Assembly: GCF_044377145.1 (NCBI RefSeq)
Contig: NZ_JBILJQ010000016.1
Coordinates: forward strand, 1-64,000
DNA from: Aquimonas sp044377145
GTDB taxonomy: Bacteria > Pseudomonadota > Gammaproteobacteria > Xanthomonadales > Xanthomonadaceae
Length of the DNA: 64,000 bases
Direction: 5' to 3'
In this document: positions 15,408-23,904 of the stretch, piece by piece
How positions within the stretch are numbered: the first letter of the stretch is position 1
How the letters are laid out: every line of letters starts with the position of its first letter
Program-made: the position numbers and the translations under genes
Notes under the pieces: model-generated
Seen by the model: only the letters and a program-made list of their open reading frames with translations
Database searches by the model: none
What the model was told of the DNA's origin: nothing

Positions 15408-18400
15408 ATGGCCCACTCCGACCTTTCCCGCGTCTTCGTCGACCGGCCGATTCTGGCCGCCGTCCTGTCCATCGTGATCTTCGTGGCCGGCCTGATCGCC
15501 ATCCCCAACCTGCCGATCACCGAGTACCCGGAAGTCGCGCCGCCCAGCGTGCAGGTCACCGCGATCTATCCCGGCGCCAACCCCAAGACCATCGCCGACA
15601 CCGTGGCCGCCCCGCTCGAGGAAGCGATCAACGGCGTCGAGAACATGATCTACATGAAGTCGGCGGCGTCCTCGGACGGCACCGTGGTGCTGACGATCAC
15701 CTTCGGCCTGGGCACCGACGTCGACCTCGCGGCGATGCAAGTGCAGAACCGCGTCGCGCAGGCCCTGCCGCGCCTGCCCGATTCGGTGCGCGCGCTCGGC
15801 GTCACCACCGCCAAGGTGTCGCCGAACATCACGATGGTGGTGCACCTGCTCTCGCCGGATAAGCGCTACGACGGCCTGTACCTGTCGAACTTCGCGAACC
15901 TCAATGTCAAGGACGAACTCGCGCGCCTGCCAGGCGTGGGCAACGCGCAGGCCTTCGGTGCGGGCGTCTATGCCATGCGCGTCTGGATCGACCCCGATCA
16001 GGCGGCCGCGCGCGGGCTGACCGCGCTCGACGTGGTGGGGGCGATCCGCGAGCAGAACGTGCAGGTGTCGGCCGGTGCGATCGGCGCTTCGCCGCAGCCC
16101 AGCGGCGCTGCGGTACAGCTGCTCGTCAATGCGCGCGGTCGTCTTGAAACCCCCGAGCAGTTCGGCGCCATCGTGCTCAAGACCGGCGAGAACGGCGCGG
16201 TCACTCGGCTTCGCGACGTCGCGCGCATCGAGCTGGGCTCAAACACCTACGCACTGAACAGCTACCTCAACAACACCGAGGCGGCGGCGATCGTCATCTT
16301 CGAGGCGCCGGGCGCGAACTCGATCGCGTTGTCCGATGCCGTCCGCGCCCGCATGGCCGAGCTCAAGCAGAGCTTCCCCGAAGGCGTCGACTACGCGATC
16401 GCCTACGACCCCACGGTCTTCGTGCGCGCCTCCGTCGATTCGGTCATCACGACCCTGCTGGAGGCCGTGCTGCTGGTGGTGCTCGTGGTCGTGGTGTTCC
16501 TGCAGACCTGGCGCGCCTCGATCATTCCGCTGCTGGCGGTGCCGGTGTCGATCGTTGGCACCTTCGCCGTGCTGCTCCTGCTCGGCTATTCGATCAACGT
16601 GCTGACCCTGTTCGGCCTGGTGCTGGCGATCGGCATCGTGGTCGATGACGCCATCGTCGTCGTCGAGAACGTCGAGCGCCACATCGAGGAAGGGCTGGCG
16701 CCCATCGACGCCGCGCACAAGGCGATGAGCGAGGTGTCCGGGCCGATCGTCGCCATCTCGTTGGTGCTGGCGGCCGTGTTCGTGCCGATCGCTTTCATCG
16801 ACGGCGTGACCGGCCAGTTCTACCGCCAGTTCGCGGTGACCATCGCCGTGTCCGTGCTGATCTCCGCGTTCAACTCGCTGACCTTGAGCCCGGCGCTGGC
16901 CGCGGTGCTGCTCAAACCCCACGGCGCGCCAAAGGACATGCTGGCGCGCGGCATCGATCGCGTGTTCGGGCGCTTCTTCGCCGGCTTCAACGCCCGCTTC
17001 AAGCGCAGCTCGGACCGCTACGCCGGCCGCATCGGCGGCACCATTGCGCGCGCGCCGCGCCTGCTTGTGACGTACGCGGTACTGGTCGTCGTGACCGTAC
17101 TCGGATTCACGCAGATCCCCGGCGGCTTCATTCCGACCCAGGACAAGCAGTACCTGTTCGCGGGCGTGCAGCTGCCGGAAGGGGCGACGCTGGAGCGCAC
17201 CGAAGCCGCGATGAAGCGCATGGGCGAAATCGCCCTGGAAACGCCCGGCGTCGCTGATGTCGTGCAGTTCCCCGGTCTGAACGCCATCCACTTTGTCAGT
17301 ACGCCCAACGTCGGCGTGATGTTCATCGGCCTGGATCCGCCCGGCGAGCTGCCCAAGCCGGCCGCGGCCATCGCGGGCGAACTGACTGGCAAATTCGGGG
17401 CCATCCAGGACGGCATGGCCTTCGCCTTCATGCCGCCACCGGTGAACGGCTACGGCAATGCCGCGGGCGTCGAAGCCTATGTGCAGGATCGCCAGCGCAT
17501 CGGCTACGGCGAGCTCAACGTCGCCACCCAGGCGCTGACCGGAACGATCAGCCAGCTGCCCGGATTCGGCCCCGGTTCGGCCTTCTCCTCCTTCCAGGCC
17601 AATGTGCCGCAGCTCGATGCCGTGGTGGACCGCGACAAGGTCAAGGAGGGCGGGCTTGCGCTTACCGATGTCTTCGACAGCCTGCAGATCTACCTCGGCA
17701 GCGCCTACGTTAACGACTTCAACCTGTTCGGCCGCACCTACTCGGTCTATGCACAGGCGGATGCTCCCTTCCGCGACGAGGTGAGCGATGTGGCACGCCT
17801 GCAGGTGCGCAACGCGCAGGGCGAGATGGTGCCGCTGGGCAGCGTGGTCGAGCTGGTGCCGAGCTTCGGCCCCGACCCGGTGGTGCGCTACAACGGCTAC
17901 CCCGCTGCCGATGTCAGCGCAAGCCCCTTCGATCCGGCCGCGGTCAGCAGCAGCGACGCGGTCGGCATCGCCCGCGACACCGCCGCCCAGGTGCTGCCGC
18001 GCGGCATGAGCCTTGAGTTCACCGGCCTGACCTACCAGCAGGTCAATCAGGGTGTCGCGCAGTACCTGGTGTTTCCACTGTGCGTGCTGCTGGTCTTCCT
18101 GGTGCTGGCCGCGCTGTACGAGAGCTGGTCGCTGCCGCTGGCGGTGATCCTGATCGTGCCGATGTGCCTGCTGTCGGCGCTCGGCGGTATCTGGGTGCTG
18201 AACATGATCAATGGTCTGTGGTTCGGGGTGCAGATCGGGCTCGGCTGGATCAACCCGATGACCGCCGCGCCGCCCACCATCATCGACATGAACGTGTTCA
18301 CCCAGATCGGCCTCGTCGTGCTGATGGGCCTGGCCTGCAAGAACGCGATCCTGATCGTCGAGTTCGCCCGCGATCTGGAGAAGCAGGGCCGCGGCATCGT

Positions 18401-18671
18401 CGACGCAGCGGTCGAGGCCTGCCGCCTGCGCCTGCGGCCGATCCTGATGACCAGCTTCGCCTTCTGCGCCGGCGTGCTGCCACTGGTGTTCGCCAGCGGC
18501 GCCGGTGCCGAGGTCCGCCATGTGATGGGCGTGACCGTGTTCTTCGGCATGCTCGGCGTGACCTTCTTTGGCCTGTTCTTCACCCCGGTGTTCTATGTGG
18601 TCATCCGCAAGCTGGTCGAGCGCCGCCGCACCCGCCCGGCCGTCGCCGAGGAGGCGCCTGTCCATGTTTAA
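15408..18671 (+). CDS. RND multidrug efflux permease (AcrB/MexF type)
   Basis: The protein has 1087 residues, slightly longer than the usual 1040-1060. It begins SRVFVDRPILAAVLSIVI and shows the family motifs TEYPEVAPPSVQV, GIVVDDAIVVVENVERH (proton-relay Asp pair in TM4) and GLACKNAILIVEFARDLE (TM10 Lys). It also has two large periplasmic domains and twelve predicted membrane segments. About 30 extra residues at roughly 930-960 (LWFGVQIGLGWINPMTAAPP) lie between TM9 and TM10 where MexF has a short turn. This accounts for the extra length. Substrate range cannot be predicted. It overlaps the next gene by 8 nt. Confidence 0.95.
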   Translation: MAHSDLSRVFVDRPILAAVLSIVIFVAGLIAIPNLPITEYPEVAPPSVQVTAIYPGANPKTIADTVAAPLEEAINGVENMIYMKSAASSDGTVVLTITFGLGTDVDLAAMQVQNRVAQALPRLPDSVRALGVTTAKVSPNITMVVHLLSPDKRYDGLYLSNFANLNVKDELARLPGVGNAQAFGAGVYAMRVWIDPDQAAARGLTALDVVGAIREQNVQVSAGAIGASPQPSGAAVQLLVNARGRLETPEQFGAIVLKTGENGAVTRLRDVARIELGSNTYALNSYLNNTEAAAIVIFEAPGANSIALSDAVRARMAELKQSFPEGVDYAIAYDPTVFVRASVDSVITTLLEAVLLVVLVVVVFLQTWRASIIPLLAVPVSIVGTFAVLLLLGYSINVLTLFGLVLAIGIVVDDAIVVVENVERHIEEGLAPIDAAHKAMSEVSGPIVAISLVLAAVFVPIAFIDGVTGQFYRQFAVTIAVSVLISAFNSLTLSPALAAVLLKPHGAPKDMLARGIDRVFGRFFAGFNARFKRSSDRYAGRIGGTIARAPRLLVTYAVLVVVTVLGFTQIPGGFIPTQDKQYLFAGVQLPEGATLERTEAAMKRMGEIALETPGVADVVQFPGLNAIHFVSTPNVGVMFIGLDPPGELPKPAAAIAGELTGKFGAIQDGMAFAFMPPPVNGYGNAAGVEAYVQDRQRIGYGELNVATQALTGTISQLPGFGPGSAFSSFQANVPQLDAVVDRDKVKEGGLALTDVFDSLQIYLGSAYVNDFNLFGRTYSVYAQADAPFRDEVSDVARLQVRNAQGEMVPLGSVVELVPSFGPDPVVRYNGYPAADVSASPFDPAAVSSSDAVGIARDTAAQVLPRGMSLEFTGLTYQQVNQGVAQYLVFPLCVLLVFLVLAALYESWSLPLAVILIVPMCLLSALGGIWVLNMINGLWFGVQIGLGWINPMTAAPPTIIDMNVFTQIGLVVLMGLACKNAILIVEFARDLEKQGRGIVDAAVEACRLRLRPILMTSFAFCAGVLPLVFASGAGAEVRHVMGVTVFFGMLGVTFFGLFFTPVFYVVIRKLVERRRTRPAVAEEAPVHV

Positions 18672-20085
18672 GCATCCGCTCGCCCTTGCCTTCGCGATGG
18701 CCTTCACCCTGGGCGCCTGCACGGTCGGGCCCGAGTACGTCCGCCCTGCCGCCGAGCTGCCCGAGCGCTTCGACCAGTCCGGCGTCACCGCCTCTACCGA
18801 AGCCGTGCAACCAGCACTGTGGCGGGCCTTCAACGACCCCGCTCTGGATTCACTGATTACCCGCGCCCTGCTTGCCAACACCGGGCTTGCACAGGCTTTG
18901 GCGCGGCTGGATGAAACCCGCGCTTTGGCCGGGCTGTCGACCTACAGCCTGATGCCCACGGTGGGCATCGGTGTGGACGGCGAGCGCAGCCAGCCCAGTG
19001 GACGCGATCCCTTCATCCCCAGCGATCAGGGCCGCACCGACACCTACCGCGCTGGTTTCGATGCCAGCTGGGAGATCGATCTGTTCGGCAGCCTGCGCAA
19101 TCCAAAGCGGGCCATCTTCCGCCGCGTCGAGGCCGATGCGGCGGCGCTTGAACATGTCCACATCAGCGTGGTGGCCGAAGTCGCGCAGGCCTTGTTCGAG
19201 CTGCGCGGCGCGCACGCCCGGCTGCGCCTGATCGAAACCAATCTGCAGGGCTGGAGCCGCAGCGTGGATCTGATCAGCACGCTCGAACGCAACGGCCGAC
19301 GCACCGGGCTGGATGTGGCGCGAGCGCGCGCGCAGCGTTCCTCGCTGGCGGCGGACTTCGCCACCGCCGAGGCGGCCGTGGGGCGCTCCGAGCAGCGCCT
19401 GGCGGTGCTGACCGCACAGCCGGTGGCAGCGGTGCGCAGTCTGGTCGACGCCGAAACCGGTTTGCCGCAACTGCCGTCCTTGACCGCGGTCGGCACGCCG
19501 GAGGAATGGCTCAAGCGGCGTCCGGACGTGCGTGAAGCCGAGCGCCGGCTGGCGGTGGCCTATGCCGATATCGGCACCCAGACTGCCGAGTACTTCCCCA
19601 AGCTGACCCTGCTGGGTGGCTTCGGCTGGACCGCGCAGGGCGTCGGTGAGCTGGGCGAGGGCAGCTCAGAGCGCTGGCGCTGGGGGCCGTCGATCAGCTG
19701 GAGCATTCTCGATTTCGGTCGCACCCGGCAGCGCGTGCGCGCCGCCGAGGCGCGCGCGGATGGCGCCGAGGCTCTGTTCCAGGAAACCCTGCTGCGCGCG
19801 CTCGAAGAAACCGAGAACGCGCTGGCCGGCTATCGCGCGGCCAACCGGTCGGCCTTCGATCTGGCTGAAGCCGCCGAGGCCGCAGGCGAGGCTGCACGGC
19901 TGGCGAACCTGCGCTTCGAGGCCGGTTCCGACGACGCGCTGACCTTGCTGGATGCCGAACGCACCCGGGTCGATTTCGAGCTGCGCTCGGTCGACGCCCT
20001 GGTCGCGCGCGCGACCTCATTGGCGGCGCTGTACAAGGCGTTGGCGGGTGATTTCGCGCAGGCCGCGGCGGCGCCGGAGTCGTGA
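18664..20085 (+). CDS. Outer-membrane efflux lipoprotein (NodT/OprM family)
   Basis: The 473-residue channel protein begins at ATG 18664, overlapping the pump stop. It carries a lipobox LGACTVGPEYVRP (Cys at 19), the standard NodT-family start. Two repeated long-helix regions of the TolC fold follow (NTGLAQALARLDETRALAGL; RRPDVREAERRLAVAYADIGTQ), plus the GGFGW and SISWSILDFGRTRQRV strands of the second half. It completes the tripartite tetR-adaptor-pump-channel operon. A strong hairpin sits just after the stop. Confidence 0.93.
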   Translation: MFKHPLALAFAMAFTLGACTVGPEYVRPAAELPERFDQSGVTASTEAVQPALWRAFNDPALDSLITRALLANTGLAQALARLDETRALAGLSTYSLMPTVGIGVDGERSQPSGRDPFIPSDQGRTDTYRAGFDASWEIDLFGSLRNPKRAIFRRVEADAAALEHVHISVVAEVAQALFELRGAHARLRLIETNLQGWSRSVDLISTLERNGRRTGLDVARARAQRSSLAADFATAEAAVGRSEQRLAVLTAQPVAAVRSLVDAETGLPQLPSLTAVGTPEEWLKRRPDVREAERRLAVAYADIGTQTAEYFPKLTLLGGFGWTAQGVGELGEGSSERWRWGPSISWSILDFGRTRQRVRAAEARADGAEALFQETLLRALEETENALAGYRAANRSAFDLAEAAEAAGEAARLANLRFEAGSDDALTLLDAERTRVDFELRSVDALVARATSLAALYKALAGDFAQAAAAPES

Positions 20086-20092
20086 AGCCTGT

Positions 20093-20124
20093 TGCGCAGG
20101 GCCCGGCAATCCGGGCCCTGCGCA
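20093..20124. terminator. Bidirectional hairpin between convergent genes
   Basis: TGCGCAGGGCCCGG and its exact complement form a 14-bp stem with a CAAT loop. It lies between the efflux operon end and the convergent membrane-protein gene. There is no U-run on either side, so termination is inferred from position and stability. Confidence 0.55.
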
Positions 20125-20133
20125 TGCACCCAA

Positions 20134-20853
20134 TCAACTGCGCGTGGGCTGCAGAGTTGCCCGCGTCTGCGCCGGTTTCGGCTTGCGTGCGTAGCGGCGA
20201 TCCAGCATGAAGCCCGCGATCACCGACACCAGCACCGGCACCGCCCAGGGCAGCAGCTGCAGATTGCCCGACAGCTGCAGCCCGAACGCCTGCAGCACGC
20301 CTTTCAGGCCGATCGCGAAGAAGGCCACGTGGGTGGCGGTGCCGCAGCCCAGCATCGCGCCGTAGTGCTCCTGCAGCCACCAGTTGCCGGCATCGATCGG
20401 CTTCCACAGCCGGCGCAGCATGCCCGCGCCCAGCACTGCGCCGACCGCGGAAAATCCCATCAGCAGCGGATTGCCCATCTGGATGCCGACTGCCAAAACG
20501 ATCAGCGCGGTGATCAGGTTCAGCGCGCCGACGACGGCGTAGGCGCGGTCGTGAAAGGCGGCCTGATCGCGCTTGCGCCGGATTGCCCGCCAGCCCAGCC
20601 ACATCGAGGTGACGGTGATCACCACCAGGTAGGCGAGGAAGGTGCCGATGCCGGCATTCCCGCGCAGGAAGAAAGTCACCGCCATCGGCAGGGCGGTGAT
20701 GCAGATGCCGAGCATCGCCAGCAGATAGAGCTTGCCGCTGCCGCGATGCAGGGGCGTGCCCTTGCGCGCCAGCCCGGCGATCCAGAACGTGATCAGCGAA
20801 ACCGCGCCGGCCAGGCCGCGGATGCTGACGAGAATCGGGTACAGGGTTTCCAT
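20134..20853 (-). CDS. DUF2306-like multi-pass membrane protein
   Basis: This 239-residue protein has about seven hydrophobic segments. The arrangement resembles small membrane proteins annotated as DUF2306: a first helix, then ARKGTPLHRGSGKLYLLAM with its His-Arg-Gly-x-Gly-x-x-Tyr motif, and later WWLQEHYGAMLGCGTATHVAFF. The conserved His residues within membrane segments suggest metal, heme or quinone contact, but that is inference. It starts at ATG 20853 and is divergent from the histidine kinase gene across a 148-bp gap, so the two may share regulation. No specific function is known. Confidence 0.65.
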   Translation of the reverse strand: METLYPILVSIRGLAGAVSLITFWIAGLARKGTPLHRGSGKLYLLAMLGICITALPMAVTFFLRGNAGIGTFLAYLVVITVTSMWLGWRAIRRKRDQAAFHDRAYAVVGALNLITALIVLAVGIQMGNPLLMGFSAVGAVLGAGMLRRLWKPIDAGNWWLQEHYGAMLGCGTATHVAFFAIGLKGVLQAFGLQLSGNLQLLPWAVPVLVSVIAGFMLDRRYARKPKPAQTRATLQPTRS

Positions 20854-21001
20854 GGTTCGGCTCCAGCGCGGTGTGTGTAGCCAGTCTCCGTATCGCGCGC
20901 TGTGGCCAGCAGGTGCCTGCGGTCATCCGCTGGGGGTGAGTAAAGTCACCTGGGTGCCTCGGCGGGTTTCACCGCGGCGTGGGCGCTGCCATGCTGCAGC
21001 C

Positions 21002-22180
21002 ATGAACACCACCCAATACGAACCCGGGCGCGGGCATCCCGTGGCACCCGCGCAATGGACGGGCTGGCTCTCGCCACTGAGCTTCGTGGCCTACATCACC
21101 TGGGCCGCGATCGGTTTCGCTGCAGTCGATTTCGCCAAGCTGCACTCCGGAGCAGTGCCTGAGTGGGCGGGCCTTGCTTGTCTGTTTGGCATGCTCGCCC
21201 TGTTCGTCTGGCGGAGCCTGCGCGAGAGCAGCGTCGACTGCCGCGGCGCGCGCTGGAACAGCGTGCTGCAGGGCGTGCTGGTGGTTGCGGCCGAGCGCTT
21301 GTTGATGGAAGGGCAGGTCACCGTGCTGCTGGTGATCGTGGCCGCCCAGCTGGTGCTGTTGATGCCGATCCGCTGGGCGGTGCTGGTCATGCTCGCGTTC
21401 AACGCGGCGGTGGCGCTGCGCTGGATCGAGTCGGGATGGTCGCCGCTGCAGGCACTGTTCAACCTCGTGCCGCTGCTGGGCTTTCAGGCCTTCGCCACCT
21501 TCACCGGCTACTACGCCGGCATGAGCGAGCGTGGCCGCGATCACCTGGCCCAGGTCAATGCCGAGCTGCTCGCCACCCAGCGACTGCTGGAGGAAAGCGC
21601 GCGCAGCGGTGAACGCCTGAAACTCTCGCGTGAGCTGCACGATGTCGCCGGCCACAAACTGACCGCGCTGAAGTTGAACCTGGCGCGGCTGCAGCGCGAC
21701 CCGGCCCTGGCCGCTCGCGAGGAGATCACCACCAGCGCCCAGCTGGCCGACGAACTGCTCGGCGATATCCGCGCCGTGGTCAGCGCGCTGCGCCTGCACG
21801 ATGGCCTGGAGCTCGACTCCGCGCTGCGCGCGCTGGCGCGGCCGATTGCCGGCACCCGCATCGAGGTGGATATCGATCCAGGCCTGCGGGTGGACTCGGT
21901 GGCCCAGGCCGAAGCCCTGCTGCGCTGCGCCCAGGAGGCGATCACCAATGCCCTGCGCCACGGCCGTGCCGGGCTGATCCAGCTGCGCTGCTCGCGTGCC
22001 GATGACGGCCTGCTGCTGGAGGTGCGCAATGACGGTGAAGCGCCGAAGCGGATCGAGTTCGGCAACGGTCTGACCGGCATGCGCGAACGTCTGCACAGTA
22101 TCGGTGGCCGGCTTGAGGTCGAGACCAGCGCCGCACGTGGTCTGTGCCTGCGCGCCTGGCTGCCGGAGCTCAGCGCATGA
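21002..22180 (+). CDS. NarL-type sensor histidine kinase
   Basis: The 392-residue protein starts at ATG 21002. Five or six membrane helices span residues 25-170 with very short loops, suggesting a membrane-state or intramembrane sensor as in DesK/LiaS relatives. The dimerisation helix has SRELHDVAGHKLTALKLNL with phosphoacceptor His213. The ATPase domain has the N box (AQEAITNALRHGRAG), NDGEAP and GNGLTGMRERL. It overlaps the response regulator start by 4 nt (ATGA). The stimulus is unknown; efflux and membrane-protein neighbours make envelope stress one possibility. Confidence 0.9.
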   Translation: MNTTQYEPGRGHPVAPAQWTGWLSPLSFVAYITWAAIGFAAVDFAKLHSGAVPEWAGLACLFGMLALFVWRSLRESSVDCRGARWNSVLQGVLVVAAERLLMEGQVTVLLVIVAAQLVLLMPIRWAVLVMLAFNAAVALRWIESGWSPLQALFNLVPLLGFQAFATFTGYYAGMSERGRDHLAQVNAELLATQRLLEESARSGERLKLSRELHDVAGHKLTALKLNLARLQRDPALAAREEITTSAQLADELLGDIRAVVSALRLHDGLELDSALRALARPIAGTRIEVDIDPGLRVDSVAQAEALLRCAQEAITNALRHGRAGLIQLRCSRADDGLLLEVRNDGEAPKRIEFGNGLTGMRERLHSIGGRLEVETSAARGLCLRAWLPELSA

Positions 22181-22803
22181 GCGTGCGCATCGCGCTCTGC
22201 GACGATCAGGCCCTGGTGCTGCGCGGGCTGTCGGCGCTGTTGTCCGACCTCGGTATCGAGATCGCCCTCGAAGCGCCCGACGCCGAACGTCTGCTGGCGG
22301 CACTGCCGACGCGGCCGGTGGATGTGATCGTCAGCGACATCCGTATGCCCGGCATAGGTGGTATCGGCCTGGTGAGTGCGTTGCGCGAGCTCGGCGATGC
22401 GACACCGGTCATCCTGCTCACCACCTTTGACGACAGCGAACTGCTGCTGCGCGCGGTCGAGGCCGGCGCGCAGGGCTTTCTGCTGAAGGACGCCTCGCCG
22501 GAAGAGCTGCGCGCCGCGATCGAACGCGTCGCCGCCGGCGAAACCCTGTTGCAGCCGGTCAGCCTGGGGCCGGTGCGCGCCGGCTGGATCAGCGTCGACA
22601 GCGCAGCCGGCCAGCGCCTCACGGAGCGCGAGCAGAGCATCCTGCGGCTGGTTGCCGGTGGCTACAGCAACAAGGAAATCGCCCGCGTGCTGCACCTGTC
22701 GGAAGGCACGGTGAAGAACTACATGTCGGATGTTCTGCTCAAGCTCGACTGCCGTGATCGAACCCATGCGGTGTTGAAGGCGATCAGTCAGAAGCTGCTG
22801 TAG
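22177..22803 (+). CDS. NarL/FixJ-family response regulator
   Basis: The 208-residue partner of the upstream kinase has a receiver domain with acidic pair Asp9-Asp10, phosphoacceptor Asp54 (VSDIRMPG), a Thr in LLTTFDD and Lys in FLLKDAS. A C-terminal LuxR-type HTH follows (LTEREQSILRLVAGGYSNKEIARVL, LSEGTVKNYMSDVLLKL). ATG 22177 is chosen because it overlaps the kinase stop as ATGA and gives the expected receiver start MSVRIALCDDQ. Confidence 0.93.
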   Translation: MSVRIALCDDQALVLRGLSALLSDLGIEIALEAPDAERLLAALPTRPVDVIVSDIRMPGIGGIGLVSALRELGDATPVILLTTFDDSELLLRAVEAGAQGFLLKDASPEELRAAIERVAAGETLLQPVSLGPVRAGWISVDSAAGQRLTEREQSILRLVAGGYSNKEIARVLHLSEGTVKNYMSDVLLKLDCRDRTHAVLKAISQKLL

Positions 22804-23385
22804 GCGGGCCTGCCGCAGCCCCGTGTTCAGCGCATCGGATAGCCCGATACTTGCACTGGCTGCGGCTGCGGCTGCGGCTGCGGCTGCGGCCCAGCGGAGC
22901 CGCCGCTGCGTCCTCCTTCGCGCCCACGCAGGCGAGACTGCAGGCCTGCGCGCAGGGGGGATCCACGGGGTGTCGCGTGACCGCGGCCGTGCATCGGGTT
23001 GTGCTGTCCGGTCTGCATCTGCTGGCACCATCGCCTGCCGAAGCCGTGGTTCTGCCGCAGCTGCGCCGCCTTGGCCGACTGCCGCTGGGGGCGCTTCGAG
23101 CGCTGTCATTGCCGAGACCGCGCCCGCATTGGCCCGGGCTGGCGCGTTCGGTGCATGCCGAACCGGGCAGCGCGGCGCGTCTGCCGTCCGCCGTCTCGAT
23201 CAGCCGACAGCTGATCCCGTATCCTTTGGGGCCACGAGTGCAGGTACCGCCGATGCCGCTGAGCTGGAACGCAATCAATGCCGCCGCCCCGCGTGCCTGC
23301 TGCGCACGCGTCGAGGTGCCGGGCGACATCAAGCCGGGGCGGCCATGAGCAGCCCGCGCGTAGATTCCGGCAGTGGGTGCGACCG
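22804..23385. other. Stretch of 582 bp with conflicting coding signal
   Basis: No confident gene is seen. On the minus strand a 182-codon frame spans 22784-23332, and its upstream half (about 23110-23332) has strongly G/C-rich third positions. Further on, from about 23105 to 22990, the better signal moves to another minus-strand frame (KAAQLRQNHGFGRRW). That frame ends at 22827 in a (PQ)5 tract, encoded by five copies of the hexamer GGCTGC at 22859-22890. The switch coincides with a TGA at 23106-23108. This could be a decayed or frameshifted gene for a small basic protein, or chance open frames in GC-rich DNA. Confidence 0.35.
22859..22890 (+). repeat. GGCTGC hexamer tandem repeat
   Basis: Five direct copies of GGCTGC plus a partial copy lie 55 bp after the response regulator. 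On the minus strand they would encode alternating Pro-Gln. Such tracts are prone to slippage. Confidence 0.85.
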
Positions 23386-23808
23386 ATGAGCGCCGCCGCG
23401 TCCATCTACCCCAGCGGCTACCTCGGCCCGCGCACCCAGGAGTTCCGCCAGTTCCTGCAGCGCGCGCCGCATGTGACCGGCCGTCTGCAAGCCGGCAGCG
23501 GCGGGACCCTGCGTCTGTTCATCGAAGCCCGCCAGATCGGCTACTTCAGCCAGGCGGTCGCCGCCCATGCCGGGGTGCTCGGTGTGCGTTTCCGACGTGA
23601 TGGCGGCACGCTCAATTCCTTCCCCGTTGATGCCTCGGATGCGATAGCCGAGATCCTGGTGCGCCTGTTCGGTGCCGCCACCGAAGGCACCGATTTCGTC
23701 ATCCACAAGGGCACCGAAAGCGGCGGCCCCTCTGACAAGCGCTACCTGGTGATCGTCACCGATGAACTCGCAGTGCGCCTGCTGCCGCATCTGCCGCTGG
23801 TGGTTTGA
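23386..23808 (+). CDS. Conserved-looking protein of unknown function
   Basis: The 140-residue reading frame starts at ATG 23386 (MSAAASIYPSGYLG) and has good third-position G/C bias. It reads like a compact soluble alpha/beta protein: TRLQAG-type strands, RLFIEARQIGYFSQAVAAH, LGVRFRRDGG, AIAEILVRLFG and a final RYLVIVTDELAVRLLPHLPLVV. There is no signal peptide, membrane segment or recognised motif. It lies between the two-component pair and the convergent dnaE and is probably transcribed alone. It is judged to be a real gene from composition and amphipathic pattern only. Confidence 0.6.
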   Translation: MSAAASIYPSGYLGPRTQEFRQFLQRAPHVTGRLQAGSGGTLRLFIEARQIGYFSQAVAAHAGVLGVRFRRDGGTLNSFPVDASDAIAEILVRLFGAATEGTDFVIHKGTESGGPSDKRYLVIVTDELAVRLLPHLPLVV

Positions 23809-23904
23809 GCGGGCGTCACGTCTGCACGTGGGCGCGAGCGCGGCCGTCCTGCGGTTTCGCGGCAGCCAGATGTCCGCCAAGCGATGCGCAGTTCGCCCAG
23901 TGGC

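Noticed and set aside
13539..15845. 768-codon minus-strand frame opposite tetR and the efflux adaptor
   Set aside because: The His/Gly/Arg/Asp-rich composition is typical of antisense frames in high-GC DNA; the sense genes are well supported.
16239..18881. 880-codon minus-strand frame opposite the RND pump
   Set aside because: It is an antisense shadow of a GC-rich gene: His/Asp/Gln-rich low-complexity protein with no motif, while the plus strand encodes a full pump.
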